This document shows, one piece after another, positions 1 to 5,064 of a stretch of DNA of 6,011 bases; within the stretch, counting starts at the first letter, position 1; the number at the start of each line of letters is the position of its first letter. Under the pieces are notes generated by a model. That model ran no database searches. It was given only the letters and a program-made list of their open reading frames with translations, and was not told the DNA's origin. Both the position numbers and the translations under genes were made by a program. Source of the DNA: JAWWPY01 sp036394075. GTDB taxonomy: Bacteria; Actinomycetota; Actinomycetes; Streptosporangiales; Streptosporangiaceae. Where the stretch lies: contig DASWFT010000642.1 in NCBI GenBank assembly GCA_036394075.1, positions 1-6,011 on the forward strand. The letters run 5' to 3'.

Positions 1-291
1 GATGGGGCGGTCACAGCGGTCCGGGCCGGTCGCGCCTCGCTGCTCCCGGCCGGGATCACCGGCGTGGAAGGCGTATTCGACGCCGGTGACCCGGTGGACC
101 TGTGCGACTCCAGCGGCCACGTGGTCGCCCGCGGACTGGTCAACTACGATGCCGCGGAAATCCCCGCGCTGATGGGCCGGTCCACAAAATGGCTCGCCGC
201 CGAACTCGGCCCCGAGTACGAGCGGGAGATCGTGCACCGCGACGATCTCGTGGTGCTCAGGAGTCCCCGCCGCCGTCGCGGGGGCGAGTGA
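1..291 (+). CDS. proB: Glutamate 5-kinase, C-terminal part (PUA domain), 5'-truncated by window edge
   Basis: The frame is open from base 1 and gives 96 residues before TGA at 289-291. It reads SLLPAGITGVEG..FDAGDPVDL..GLVNYDAAEIPALMGRST and ends in REIVHRDDLVVL. This is the well-conserved junction and PUA domain at the end of glutamate 5-kinase, which phosphorylates L-glutamate in the first step of proline synthesis in the cytoplasm. The kinase domain with the active site lies upstream of the window. The tail after VVL is a short basic stretch (SPRRRRGGE) that lies in the overlap with the converging M48 gene. A GTG at 64 is internal to the domain and not a real start. No proA follows on this strand. 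Confidence 0.95.
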   Translation, partial: DGAVTAVRAGRASLLPAGITGVEGVFDAGDPVDLCDSSGHVVARGLVNYDAAEIPALMGRSTKWLAAELGPEYEREIVHRDDLVVLRSPRRRRGGE

Positions 292-1294
292 ACATACTGA
301 ACAGGCGTTCCGCTCCGCCGGCGGCCGTCTCCGCGACTCCCTTGACCATCCCGATGAACGGGTCAGATGAGCGGCTCCACGAATCCTGGTAGGACCTCGC
401 GGCGGCCTTGACCTCTTCGCTGATCGAGGTGTCCTCGTCGTCCTCGCGGCGCGGATAGTTGCCCGCCAGGATCGGCTCGTAGTCGCCCTCGGCCACCCAG
501 CGGTCGAGTTCGGCGAAGCGCACCACCGCGAACGGGTGCGTGGTGCCCTGCATCTGAATCATCTTCAGCAGGCCCTCGCGGACGTCGGGAACCGCGTCAT
601 ACTCGTGGGCCTGCTGGAGGAACGCGTCCGGGCTCAGTTCCGACAGCTGTGATCCGCCGGCGATCTTCATCAGCGCGCGCCGCGCCGCCGCCGGGTCCTG
701 GCTGGCGAGAACGCCGGCCCGGTCGCAGGACAGCTCGGACTTGCGATACCACTCTTCCAGCCCGGCGATGATCACCCGCAGGCCGATGTAGCCGATGGCG
801 AACCAGGCCAGGCGGGTAGCCAGCCGGGTCAGGTGGAGCAGCATCGTCCGGTAGACCGCGTGCCCGGACAGCACGTGCCCCAGCTCATGCCCGATCACGT
901 ACCGGTGCTCTTCGGCGTCTAGCAGGTTCACCAGACCGGTGGTGATCACGATGAACGGCTTGTCGGAGCCGAGGGTCATCGCGTTCGGCTGCGGGTCCTG
1001 GGTGACGTACAGCTCCGGCACCTCAGGCAGGTCGAGGATCGCGGAGCCGTCCAGCACCAGCTCGTGCAGGTGCGGGAACTGCTCCTGCGACACCCGCACC
1101 GCGCTGGCCAGGAACAGCAGCCGCAGGCTCCGGTCGCTGAACAGCCCGGCGAGCCGGCGGAGCAGCACGTCGAAGCCGGTGAGTTTGCGCATGGCTACCA
1201 GCGCCGACCGGTCAGCGGGGTGCTCGTAGGCACGCGAGCTGATTCCCGGCAGGCGGACGCGGGCACGATCCGGCACAGTGGTCATGTCAGCCAT
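257..1294 (-). CDS. M48 family (HtpX/Ste24-like) membrane zinc metallopeptidase
   Basis: From ATG at 1294 this encodes 345 residues. The zinc motif HELGH is at about residues 136-140. The third-ligand region SELSCDRAG (Glu187, Asp191) follows a hydrophobic stretch at about 151-178 that is probably one or two membrane segments. THPF near 252-255 is the usual downstream conserved patch. The N-terminal PGISSRAYEHPADRSAL and the YVTQDPQPNAM strand match actinobacterial M48 proteins. Family members are membrane-bound proteases acting on misfolded membrane proteins; the substrate here is unknown. The C-terminus is acidic, then Gly/Ser-rich. The start is uncertain: neither ATG 1294 nor ATG 1285 has a good Shine-Dalgarno sequence, and a TTG at 1345 would add 17 atypical residues. 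The gene is divergent from the paaK-like gene and its last 35 bp overlap the end of proB tail to tail. Confidence 0.93.
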   Translation of the reverse strand: MADMTTVPDRARVRLPGISSRAYEHPADRSALVAMRKLTGFDVLLRRLAGLFSDRSLRLLFLASAVRVSQEQFPHLHELVLDGSAILDLPEVPELYVTQDPQPNAMTLGSDKPFIVITTGLVNLLDAEEHRYVIGHELGHVLSGHAVYRTMLLHLTRLATRLAWFAIGYIGLRVIIAGLEEWYRKSELSCDRAGVLASQDPAAARRALMKIAGGSQLSELSPDAFLQQAHEYDAVPDVREGLLKMIQMQGTTHPFAVVRFAELDRWVAEGDYEPILAGNYPRREDDEDTSISEEVKAAARSYQDSWSRSSDPFIGMVKGVAETAAGGAERLFSMFTRPRDGGGDS

Positions 1295-1398
1295 GCTAGG
1301 TGCCGCCGCGAGCGCACCCGCATGATCGTCGTTGATTTTCCGCAAAAGGCACCAGAATCTGCCGGCGAGGCCGTCCGCCGGCGTGAGAGGCGAGACCC
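1295..1398. promoter_or_regulatory. Divergent intergenic region between M48 gene and paaK-like gene
   Basis: This 104-bp spacer must hold the start signals for both flanking genes. It contains a locally A/T-richer patch at 1321-1360. For the plus strand a weak pair can be proposed: TTGATT at 1332-1337 and CAGAAT at 1353-1358, but the 15-bp spacing is short. A partial Shine-Dalgarno AGAGG at 1386-1390 lies 8 nt before ATG 1399. For the minus strand I see no convincing promoter or ribosome binding site. The promoter assignment is a guess; only its position between divergent genes is firm. Confidence 0.35.
1361..1382. promoter_or_regulatory. GC-rich inverted repeat in front of paaK-like gene
   Basis: GCCGGCG (1361-1367) and its exact reverse complement CGCCGGC (1376-1382) are separated by 8 nt. 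The repeat ends three bases before the Shine-Dalgarno-like AGAGG. It could be a repressor operator overlapping the start of transcription, or a leader hairpin affecting translation of the paaK-like gene. Seven-base GC palindromes are not rare in such a genome, so chance is a real alternative. Confidence 0.3.
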
Positions 1399-2718
1399 AT
1401 GTTCGAACCCGACGCGGAGTCGATGCCCGCCGAGCAGCGGGCGGAAGTCCAGCAGGAACGGCTGCGCACGCTGGTGGACCGGCTGCTCGGCGCCGACGGG
1501 GTGCAGGGCCAGCGGCTCAAGGCCGCCGGTATCACCGGGGGGCGCGACGTCACCCTCGGCGATCTGCCTTCTCTCCCGATGACAGTTAAGGAAGACATGT
1601 GGAATGCGTATCCGTTTGGCATGCTGACGGTTGAACGGGAGAAGGTGGTCGCGTTCCATGGTTCCAGCGGCACCGGCGGCAAGCCGACGCTGGTGGCCTA
1701 TACCCGCGCGGACCTGTCACTATGGGCGCGGATGTGCGCGCGGGCGCTCGCGGCGGCCGGCGGGACAAGCCGGAGCACCGTTCATAACGCCTATGGATAC
1801 GGCCTGTTCACCGGGGGGCTGGGCTTCCACCAGGGCGCGATCGAGCTGGGCGCGGCGGTCGTGCCCGTCTCCGGCGGGATGACGGCACGTCAGGTTACGC
1901 TGATCCGGGACCTGCGGCCGGACATCCTGACCTGCACCCCCTCGTACGCGATCCGGCTCGGTGAGGCGCTGGCCGAGGCGGGCGTGGCGGGGTCGCTGTC
2001 AGCTGGCCTTTTCGGCGCCGAACCGTGGTCCGCGCAGCTGCGCGGCCGCATCGAGGAACTGCTCGGCCTGCGCGCCCTGGACATCTACGGGCTGTCGGAG
2101 GTGATCGGGCCGGGGGTGGCCGCCGAGTGCATCGAGGCCGCCGACGGGCTGCACGTCAACGAGGACCACTTCCTGGTCGAGGCGATCGACCCGGCGACCG
2201 GTGCGCCGGTGCCCGACGGCACCCGGGGCGAGCTGGTCTTCTCCACGCCCACCCGGGAGGCGATGCCGCTGCTGCGGTACCGGACCGGTGACATCGCGGC
2301 GCTGCGCCGCGACGCGTGTGCCTGCGGGCGGACCCTGGTCAGGATGAGCAGGATCACCGGCCGGCGCGACGACATGCTGGTCATCCGCGGCGTCAACATA
2401 TTCCCCAGCGAGGTGGAGCGGGTGCTCCTCGCCGACCCGGCCCTGCGCCCCGACTACCTGCTGGTGCTGGATGAGAGGGAAGACGTGCCCAGGCTGCTGG
2501 CCTGTTGCGAATACCGAACGGATCTTCCTGGCCGCTCACCTTCGGCCGGTGCGGGGCCTTCGGTGGCTGCTCTGGAGTCCAGGCTCCGCGAGGCGCTCGG
2601 CGTGCGGGTCGCCGTCCGGGTGATGCCCGCGGGCACGGTGCCGCGCACGGAGGTCGGCAAGGCGGTGCGGGTGGTGCGGTGGCGTGAGGGCAGCCCGCCG
2701 CTGCCCGGCCTGGATTGA
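1399..2718 (+). CDS. paaK: Phenylacetate-CoA ligase-like adenylate-forming enzyme
   Basis: The 439 residues carry the ANL-family motifs in PaaK style: ATP-binding loop SSGTGGKPT at 89-97, AYGYGLFTGGLG at 131-142, the IYGLSE aromatic-pocket motif at 229-234, YRTGD at 294-298, the hinge GRRDDMLVIRGVNIFPSEVE at 321-340, and a C-terminal PRTEVGKAVRV with the likely catalytic lysine Lys421. PaaK activates phenylacetate with ATP to the acyl-AMP and then to phenylacetyl-CoA. Length is normal for the family. In the loop, the second Thr of the usual SSGTTGKP is Gly. A Ser/Pro/Gly-rich linker (about 372-390) interrupts the C-terminal lid domain and uses less G/C-ending codons. ATG 1399 is preferred because of the AGAGG 8 nt upstream; ATG 1423 is an alternative. 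No paaABCDE or other catabolic gene is nearby, so the true acid substrate (phenylacetate or another aryl acid) is unproven. Confidence 0.88.
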   Translation: MFEPDAESMPAEQRAEVQQERLRTLVDRLLGADGVQGQRLKAAGITGGRDVTLGDLPSLPMTVKEDMWNAYPFGMLTVEREKVVAFHGSSGTGGKPTLVAYTRADLSLWARMCARALAAAGGTSRSTVHNAYGYGLFTGGLGFHQGAIELGAAVVPVSGGMTARQVTLIRDLRPDILTCTPSYAIRLGEALAEAGVAGSLSAGLFGAEPWSAQLRGRIEELLGLRALDIYGLSEVIGPGVAAECIEAADGLHVNEDHFLVEAIDPATGAPVPDGTRGELVFSTPTREAMPLLRYRTGDIAALRRDACACGRTLVRMSRITGRRDDMLVIRGVNIFPSEVERVLLADPALRPDYLLVLDEREDVPRLLACCEYRTDLPGRSPSAGAGPSVAALESRLREALGVRVAVRVMPAGTVPRTEVGKAVRVVRWREGSPPLPGLD

Positions 2719-2722
2719 TCGC

Positions 2723-2728
2723 TAGAGT
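2723..2728 (+). promoter_or_regulatory. Possible -10 element for leaderless nadD transcript
   Basis: TAGAGT fits the actinobacterial -10 pattern TANNNT. It ends six bases before the nadD ATG at 2735, so transcription would begin at or next to the A of the start codon. No Shine-Dalgarno sequence is visible between the paaK-like stop (2716-2718) and the ATG, which supports leaderless translation. A matching -35 box is not evident. The call is an inference from spacing and motif. Confidence 0.4.
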
Positions 2729-2734
2729 CACTGT

Positions 2735-3352
2735 ATGAGCGCTGATGGCGGATCGCCCGCCGAGCGGATCGGGGTGATGGGCGGCACGTTCGACCCGGTC
2801 CACCATGGCCACCTGGTGGCGGCGAGTGAGGTCGCCCACTTCTTCTCGCTGGATGAGGTGGTGTTCGTGCCGACCGGCGAGCCGTGGCAGAAAGACGACC
2901 GCCGCGTCTCGCCGTCGGAGGACCGTTACCTGATGACGGTGATCGCGACCGCGTCGAACCCGCGGTTTTCGGTCAGCCGGGTGGACATCGACCGGCCGGG
3001 CCCCACCTACACCATCGATACGTTGCGCGAGCTTCGCACGGTACGCGGCGACGGCGCGGAGCTGTTCTTCATCACCGGCGCGGACGCCCTGTCCCGGATG
3101 ATGTCCTGGCAGGACGCGGACGAGCTGTTCAAGCTCGCGCATTTCGTCGGCTGCACCCGGCCCGGGCACCGGCTGACCACTCACGGGCTGCCCCGCGAAG
3201 GGGTCAGCCTGGTGGAGATCCCGGCCCTGGCGATCTCCTCGACCGACTGCCGGAAGCGTGTCGTGGCTGGAGAGCCGGTCTGGTATCTGGTGCCGGACGG
3301 TGTCGTCCAGTACATCGCGAAACGCGGGCTCTACCAGCAGGAAGAGGGCTGA
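2735..3352 (+). CDS. nadD: Nicotinate-nucleotide adenylyltransferase
   Basis: The enzyme transfers AMP from ATP to nicotinate mononucleotide, giving deamido-NAD, an essential cytoplasmic step of NAD synthesis. The 205-residue product has the nucleotidyltransferase signature GGTFDPVHHGH (16-26, with the HxGH histidines), VPTGEPWQK (46-53), PGPTYTIDTL (89-98), FFITGADAL (111-119) and the C-terminal ISSTDCRKRV (168-176), a variant of the family ISSTxIR motif. Length is typical. ATG 2735 is chosen because the RIGVMGG strand of the Rossmann fold needs residues before the later in-frame ATG at 2777. It starts 16 bp after the paaK-like gene, so read-through from that gene is possible in addition to the proposed leaderless promoter. 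Confidence 0.96.
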   Translation: MSADGGSPAERIGVMGGTFDPVHHGHLVAASEVAHFFSLDEVVFVPTGEPWQKDDRRVSPSEDRYLMTVIATASNPRFSVSRVDIDRPGPTYTIDTLRELRTVRGDGAELFFITGADALSRMMSWQDADELFKLAHFVGCTRPGHRLTTHGLPREGVSLVEIPALAISSTDCRKRVVAGEPVWYLVPDGVVQYIAKRGLYQQEEG

Positions 3353-3363
3353 CCCGGCGCAGG

Positions 3364-3379
3364 ACCCGGTGAGCCGGGT
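3364..3379 (+). terminator. Short hairpin after nadD, possible weak terminator or attenuator
   Basis: ACCCGG and CCGGGT form a perfect 6-bp stem around a TGAG tetraloop, 11 nt after the nadD stop. No T-run follows, so it is not a classical intrinsic terminator. Actinobacterial terminators often lack the U-tract, but the hairpin is short. It could reduce read-through into the rsfS leader. Confidence 0.25.
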
Positions 3380-3465
3380 TACCCTGAAGTACGTCGCCGC
3401 AAGGTTGAGCAAGGGTTGGGTAAGGGTCGGATCGGGCACATTTGGGCCCATCAGGCTCGTCGGGG

Positions 3466-3482
3466 TCGTCGGAGGAGGACGA
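3466..3482 (+). promoter_or_regulatory. rsfS ribosome binding site within a small hairpin loop
   Basis: GGAGGAGG matches the anti-Shine-Dalgarno almost perfectly, but ends 13 nt before GTG 3492, longer than usual. TCGTC (3466-3470) and GACGA (3478-3482) can pair, leaving GGAGGAG as the 7-nt loop. The site supports the GTG start because no other in-frame start lies at a better distance. Confidence 0.5.
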
Positions 3483-3491
3483 ACAGCACAC

Positions 3492-3887
3492 GTGACAGCC
3501 ACCAGCAGGGCCGTCGAGCTTGCGGGGATCGCCGCAGAGGCTGCGGCCGACAAGCTCGCCAGTGACATCATCGCCTACGACGTGAGTGAGCAGCTCGTCA
3601 TCACCGACGTGTTCCTGCTCTGTTCTGCCGCCAACGACCGCCAGGTGCGTGCGATCGTCGACGAGATCGAGGACAAGCTGCGCAAGGCCGGGGTCCGGCC
3701 GGTGCGCCGTGAGGGTGAGCGGGAAGGCCGCTGGGTGCTGCTCGACTACCTCGATATCGTCGTGCATGTTCAGCACGCGGAGGAGCGGACGTTTTACGGG
3801 CTTGAGCGGCTGTGGAAGGACTGCCCGCGAATCGAGCTGCCCGAGCCGGTCTCGGTCGCCGGGCCAGCCGGCGTGGAGCCACGCTGA
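3492..3887 (+). CDS. rsfS: Ribosome silencing factor RsfS (DUF143/RsfA/Iojap family)
   Basis: The protein binds ribosomal protein uL14 on the 50S subunit and blocks joining with 30S, lowering translation in starvation. The 131-residue product matches the family along its length: KLASDIIAYDVSE (21-33), ITDVFLLCSAANDRQV (37-52), VRREGEREGRWVLLDY (71-86) and the signature DIVVHVQH (88-95), then ERTFYGLERLWKDCP (98-112). Length is normal, with a short variable tail. GTG 3492 gives MTATSRAVELA, which fits actinobacterial homologues; the frame is open upstream to 3258 within nadD, but that extension is unlike the family. The gene ends two bases before the GTG proposed for the phosphatase, suggesting one transcript. 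In Streptomyces an LCP-family gene commonly sits between nadD and rsfS; it is absent here. Confidence 0.95.
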   Translation: MTATSRAVELAGIAAEAAADKLASDIIAYDVSEQLVITDVFLLCSAANDRQVRAIVDEIEDKLRKAGVRPVRREGEREGRWVLLDYLDIVVHVQHAEERTFYGLERLWKDCPRIELPEPVSVAGPAGVEPR

Positions 3888-3889
3888 CC

Positions 3890-4030
3890 GTGGAGGGTAG
3901 CGGATCGGCGCCTTCGGAGGGTGAGTCTCCGGCTGTGGGGCGCAGCGGGTCGGCGCCCGTGGAGGGCGGCGGGTCTCTGCCAGTGGGGCGCAGCGGGTCG
4001 GAGGCATCGGAGAGAAGTGGTGCGCGACCC
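3890..4030 (+). repeat. Tandem degenerate 45-48-bp repeat (three units) at 5' end of phosphatase gene
   Basis: Units are 3890-3934 (45 bp), 3935-3982 (48 bp) and 3983-4030 (48 bp). The last two begin with the same 19 bases, GTGGGGCGCAGCGGGTCGG, at 3935-3953 and 3983-4001. All lengths are multiples of three, so copy-number change would keep frame. Translated, the units read VEGSGSAPSEGESPA, VGRSGSAPVEGGGSLP and VGRSGSEASERSGARP: a low-complexity Gly/Ser/Pro/Glu linker with no predicted fold. Confidence 0.85.
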
Positions 4031-4690
4031 ACGGAGGGCGGTGCGGCAGTGCCCGTGGCGCTGCGTTATGGGGACGAATCGACCAGGCTGGTGCTGTGGC
4101 GGCACGGCCAGACGCGCTGGAATGTGGAAGGCCGATTCCAGGGGCAGAGCGACATCCCGCTGGACGCGGTAGGGATAGAGCAGGCGGAGCGGGCGGCCCG
4201 GCTGCTCGCCGCGCTGCGGCCCGACCTGATCATCTCCTCCGACCTCGGGCGTGCGCTAGCCACCGCGGCGCCACTCGCCCGGCTGACAGGGCTCACCGTG
4301 ACGACCGACAAGGACCTGCGGGAACGTCATGGGGGCGCCTGGGAGGGGTTGACAGACGTCGAGATCCGCGCCCAATATCCGGCTGAGCACGCCTCCTGGC
4401 TGCCCCCGGACGGAGAGTCGTCGGCGGTGGTCGCGGAGCGCGCGGGCGCGGCCCTGGAGCGGATCGCCGAAAGTCTCGCACCGGGCGGGCTCGCTGTCGT
4501 GGTCAGCCACGGCGCGGCCATCCGGCTAGGCGCCGAGCGCCTGCTGGGCCTGCCGGAAGACTTCTGGGGTGTGGTCGGGCCACTGGCAAACTGTGCGTGG
4601 TCGGTCCTCGGCCGCCGCCGCAGCCGGTGGCGCCTGCTCGAGCACAACGCGGGAACCCTTCCCGAGCCGGTGCTGAGCGACGACCGCTGA
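3890..4690 (+). CDS. Histidine phosphatase family (phosphoglycerate mutase-like) protein
   Basis: The catalytic core begins near residue 66: LVLWRHGQT (68-75, phospho-accepting His72), NVEGRFQGQSDIPLD (78-92), SSDLGRALATAAPL (116-129), RERHGGAWEGL (144-154, likely acid Glu145) and VVVSHGAAIR (203-212, second His207). All core residues are present. It ends ANCAWSVL..WRLLEHNAGTLPEP, usual for actinobacterial members next to rsfS. The family removes or transfers phosphate on small molecules; the substrate is unknown. From GTG 3890 the product has 266 residues, with a disordered repeat-encoded N-terminus of about 55. That start has GGAG 11 nt upstream and lies two bases after the rsfS stop, which favours coupling. 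GTG 4049 (GGAGG 11 nt upstream) would give about 213 residues, a normal family length, leaving the repeat untranslated. I cannot decide between them; by hand count 15 of 53 codons in the repeat part end in A/T, more than in the core. Confidence 0.93.
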   Translation: MEGSGSAPSEGESPAVGRSGSAPVEGGGSLPVGRSGSEASERSGARPTEGGAAVPVALRYGDESTRLVLWRHGQTRWNVEGRFQGQSDIPLDAVGIEQAERAARLLAALRPDLIISSDLGRALATAAPLARLTGLTVTTDKDLRERHGGAWEGLTDVEIRAQYPAEHASWLPPDGESSAVVAERAGAALERIAESLAPGGLAVVVSHGAAIRLGAERLLGLPEDFWGVVGPLANCAWSVLGRRRSRWRLLEHNAGTLPEPVLSDDR

Positions 4691-4705
4691 CCGCCTTGGG
4701 TCTTG

Positions 4706-4711
4706 TACACT
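4706..4711 (+). promoter_or_regulatory. Candidate -10 box for tRNA-Ala
   Basis: TACACT matches TANNNT and lies 40 bp before the tRNA 5' end, in a small A/T-richer pocket right after the phosphatase stop codon. The -35 is weak: CTGACC at 4687-4692 is only 13 bp away. The tRNA may also be made from read-through of the upstream genes. Confidence 0.4.
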
Positions 4712-4751
4712 GGCGTGGCGCCGCGGGCGGGTGGCCGCGCGAGGCAGCCAA

Positions 4752-4824
<73 letters not shown>

Positions 4825-5064
4825 CCCAGGTCAGGGATTAATTTCGAACGATTAGCATGTGCGGTAGCGGCACCTGGTAGCACATTGGGTAGCACCAGCG
4901 GCGCCAGCCCGTCCGTTGGACGCCTCCCTGATTAACGCCAGCGAGGCGAAACGCGCGGGCGGGAAATGCGCGGCGGCGAAGAGCCTCAGCTGCCGTCAGC
5001 ATGCAGCATCGTGTGCCCGCGGGCCCGGTCCAGCGTGAGTTCTCCTGAGCCGGAGACGGCGCCG
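4825..5064. other. Left boundary region of integrated element (candidate attL and flank)
   Basis: There is no gene in these 240 bp between the tRNA and the integrase stop. A/T-rich sequence begins right after the tRNA: 14 of 21 bases are A/T at 4836-4856, against strongly GC-rich surroundings. This is followed by three GGTAGC repeats, a small inverted repeat CGTCC-GTT-GGACG (4910-4922) and a GCCCGCGGGC palindrome (5016-5025). No clear tRNA terminator is visible, as expected if an insertion displaced it. The att core itself would be a stretch of the tRNA 3' end (about 4795-4824 and perhaps beyond) repeated at the far end of the element, which is outside the window. Confidence 0.5.
4863..4895. 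repeat. Three GGTAGC direct repeats at 12-13 bp spacing
   Basis: GGTAGC occurs at 4863-4868, 4876-4881 and 4888-4893. The last two extend to GGTAGCAC. The spacing is 13 and 12 bp, a little over one helical turn. Placed between a tRNA att site and an integrase gene, these are candidates for arm-type integrase or excisionase binding sites. Confidence 0.5.

Larger units (their letters stand above)
3353..3491 (+). promoter_or_regulatory. nadD-rsfS spacer, likely leader of rsfS
   Basis: The 139-bp gap holds no convincing gene. A TANNNT candidate (TACCCT, 3380-3385) follows the hairpin, without a clear -35. At 3401-3430 three related decamers occur in a row (AAGGTTGAGC, AAGGGTTGGG, TAAGGGTCGG). 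TGGGCCCA at 3443-3450 is an 8-bp palindrome. A strong GGAGGAGG at 3471-3478 is the only Shine-Dalgarno-like sequence before the GTG start. An rsfS-proximal promoter is plausible but not demonstrable by eye. Confidence 0.3.

Noticed and set aside
1282..1682. Minus-strand ORFs opposite the start of the paaK-like gene, which might extend the M48 gene region
   Set aside because: They are antisense to conserved PaaK sequence and resemble no protein family.
3364..3385. Riboswitch or classical rho-independent terminator after nadD
   Set aside because: Only a 6-bp stem is seen, without a T-run or any known aptamer motif. Kept only as a weak terminator candidate.
2393..3571. Minus-strand ORF of 392 codons across paaK and nadD
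   Set aside because: It is antisense to two well-supported genes, resembles no family, and has Arg/Pro/Ala-rich composition typical of shadow frames in GC-rich DNA.
3204..4032. Minus-strand ORFs rich in Pro/Arg repeats opposite rsfS and the phosphatase 5' end
   Set aside because: Their repeats simply mirror the 45-48-bp DNA repeat, and they run antisense to rsfS. No start signal or conserved motif.
4863..4895. GGTAGC repeats as a CRISPR array
   Set aside because: Units of 6-8 bp at 12-13 bp spacing are far too short for CRISPR repeats and spacers, and no cas gene is present.
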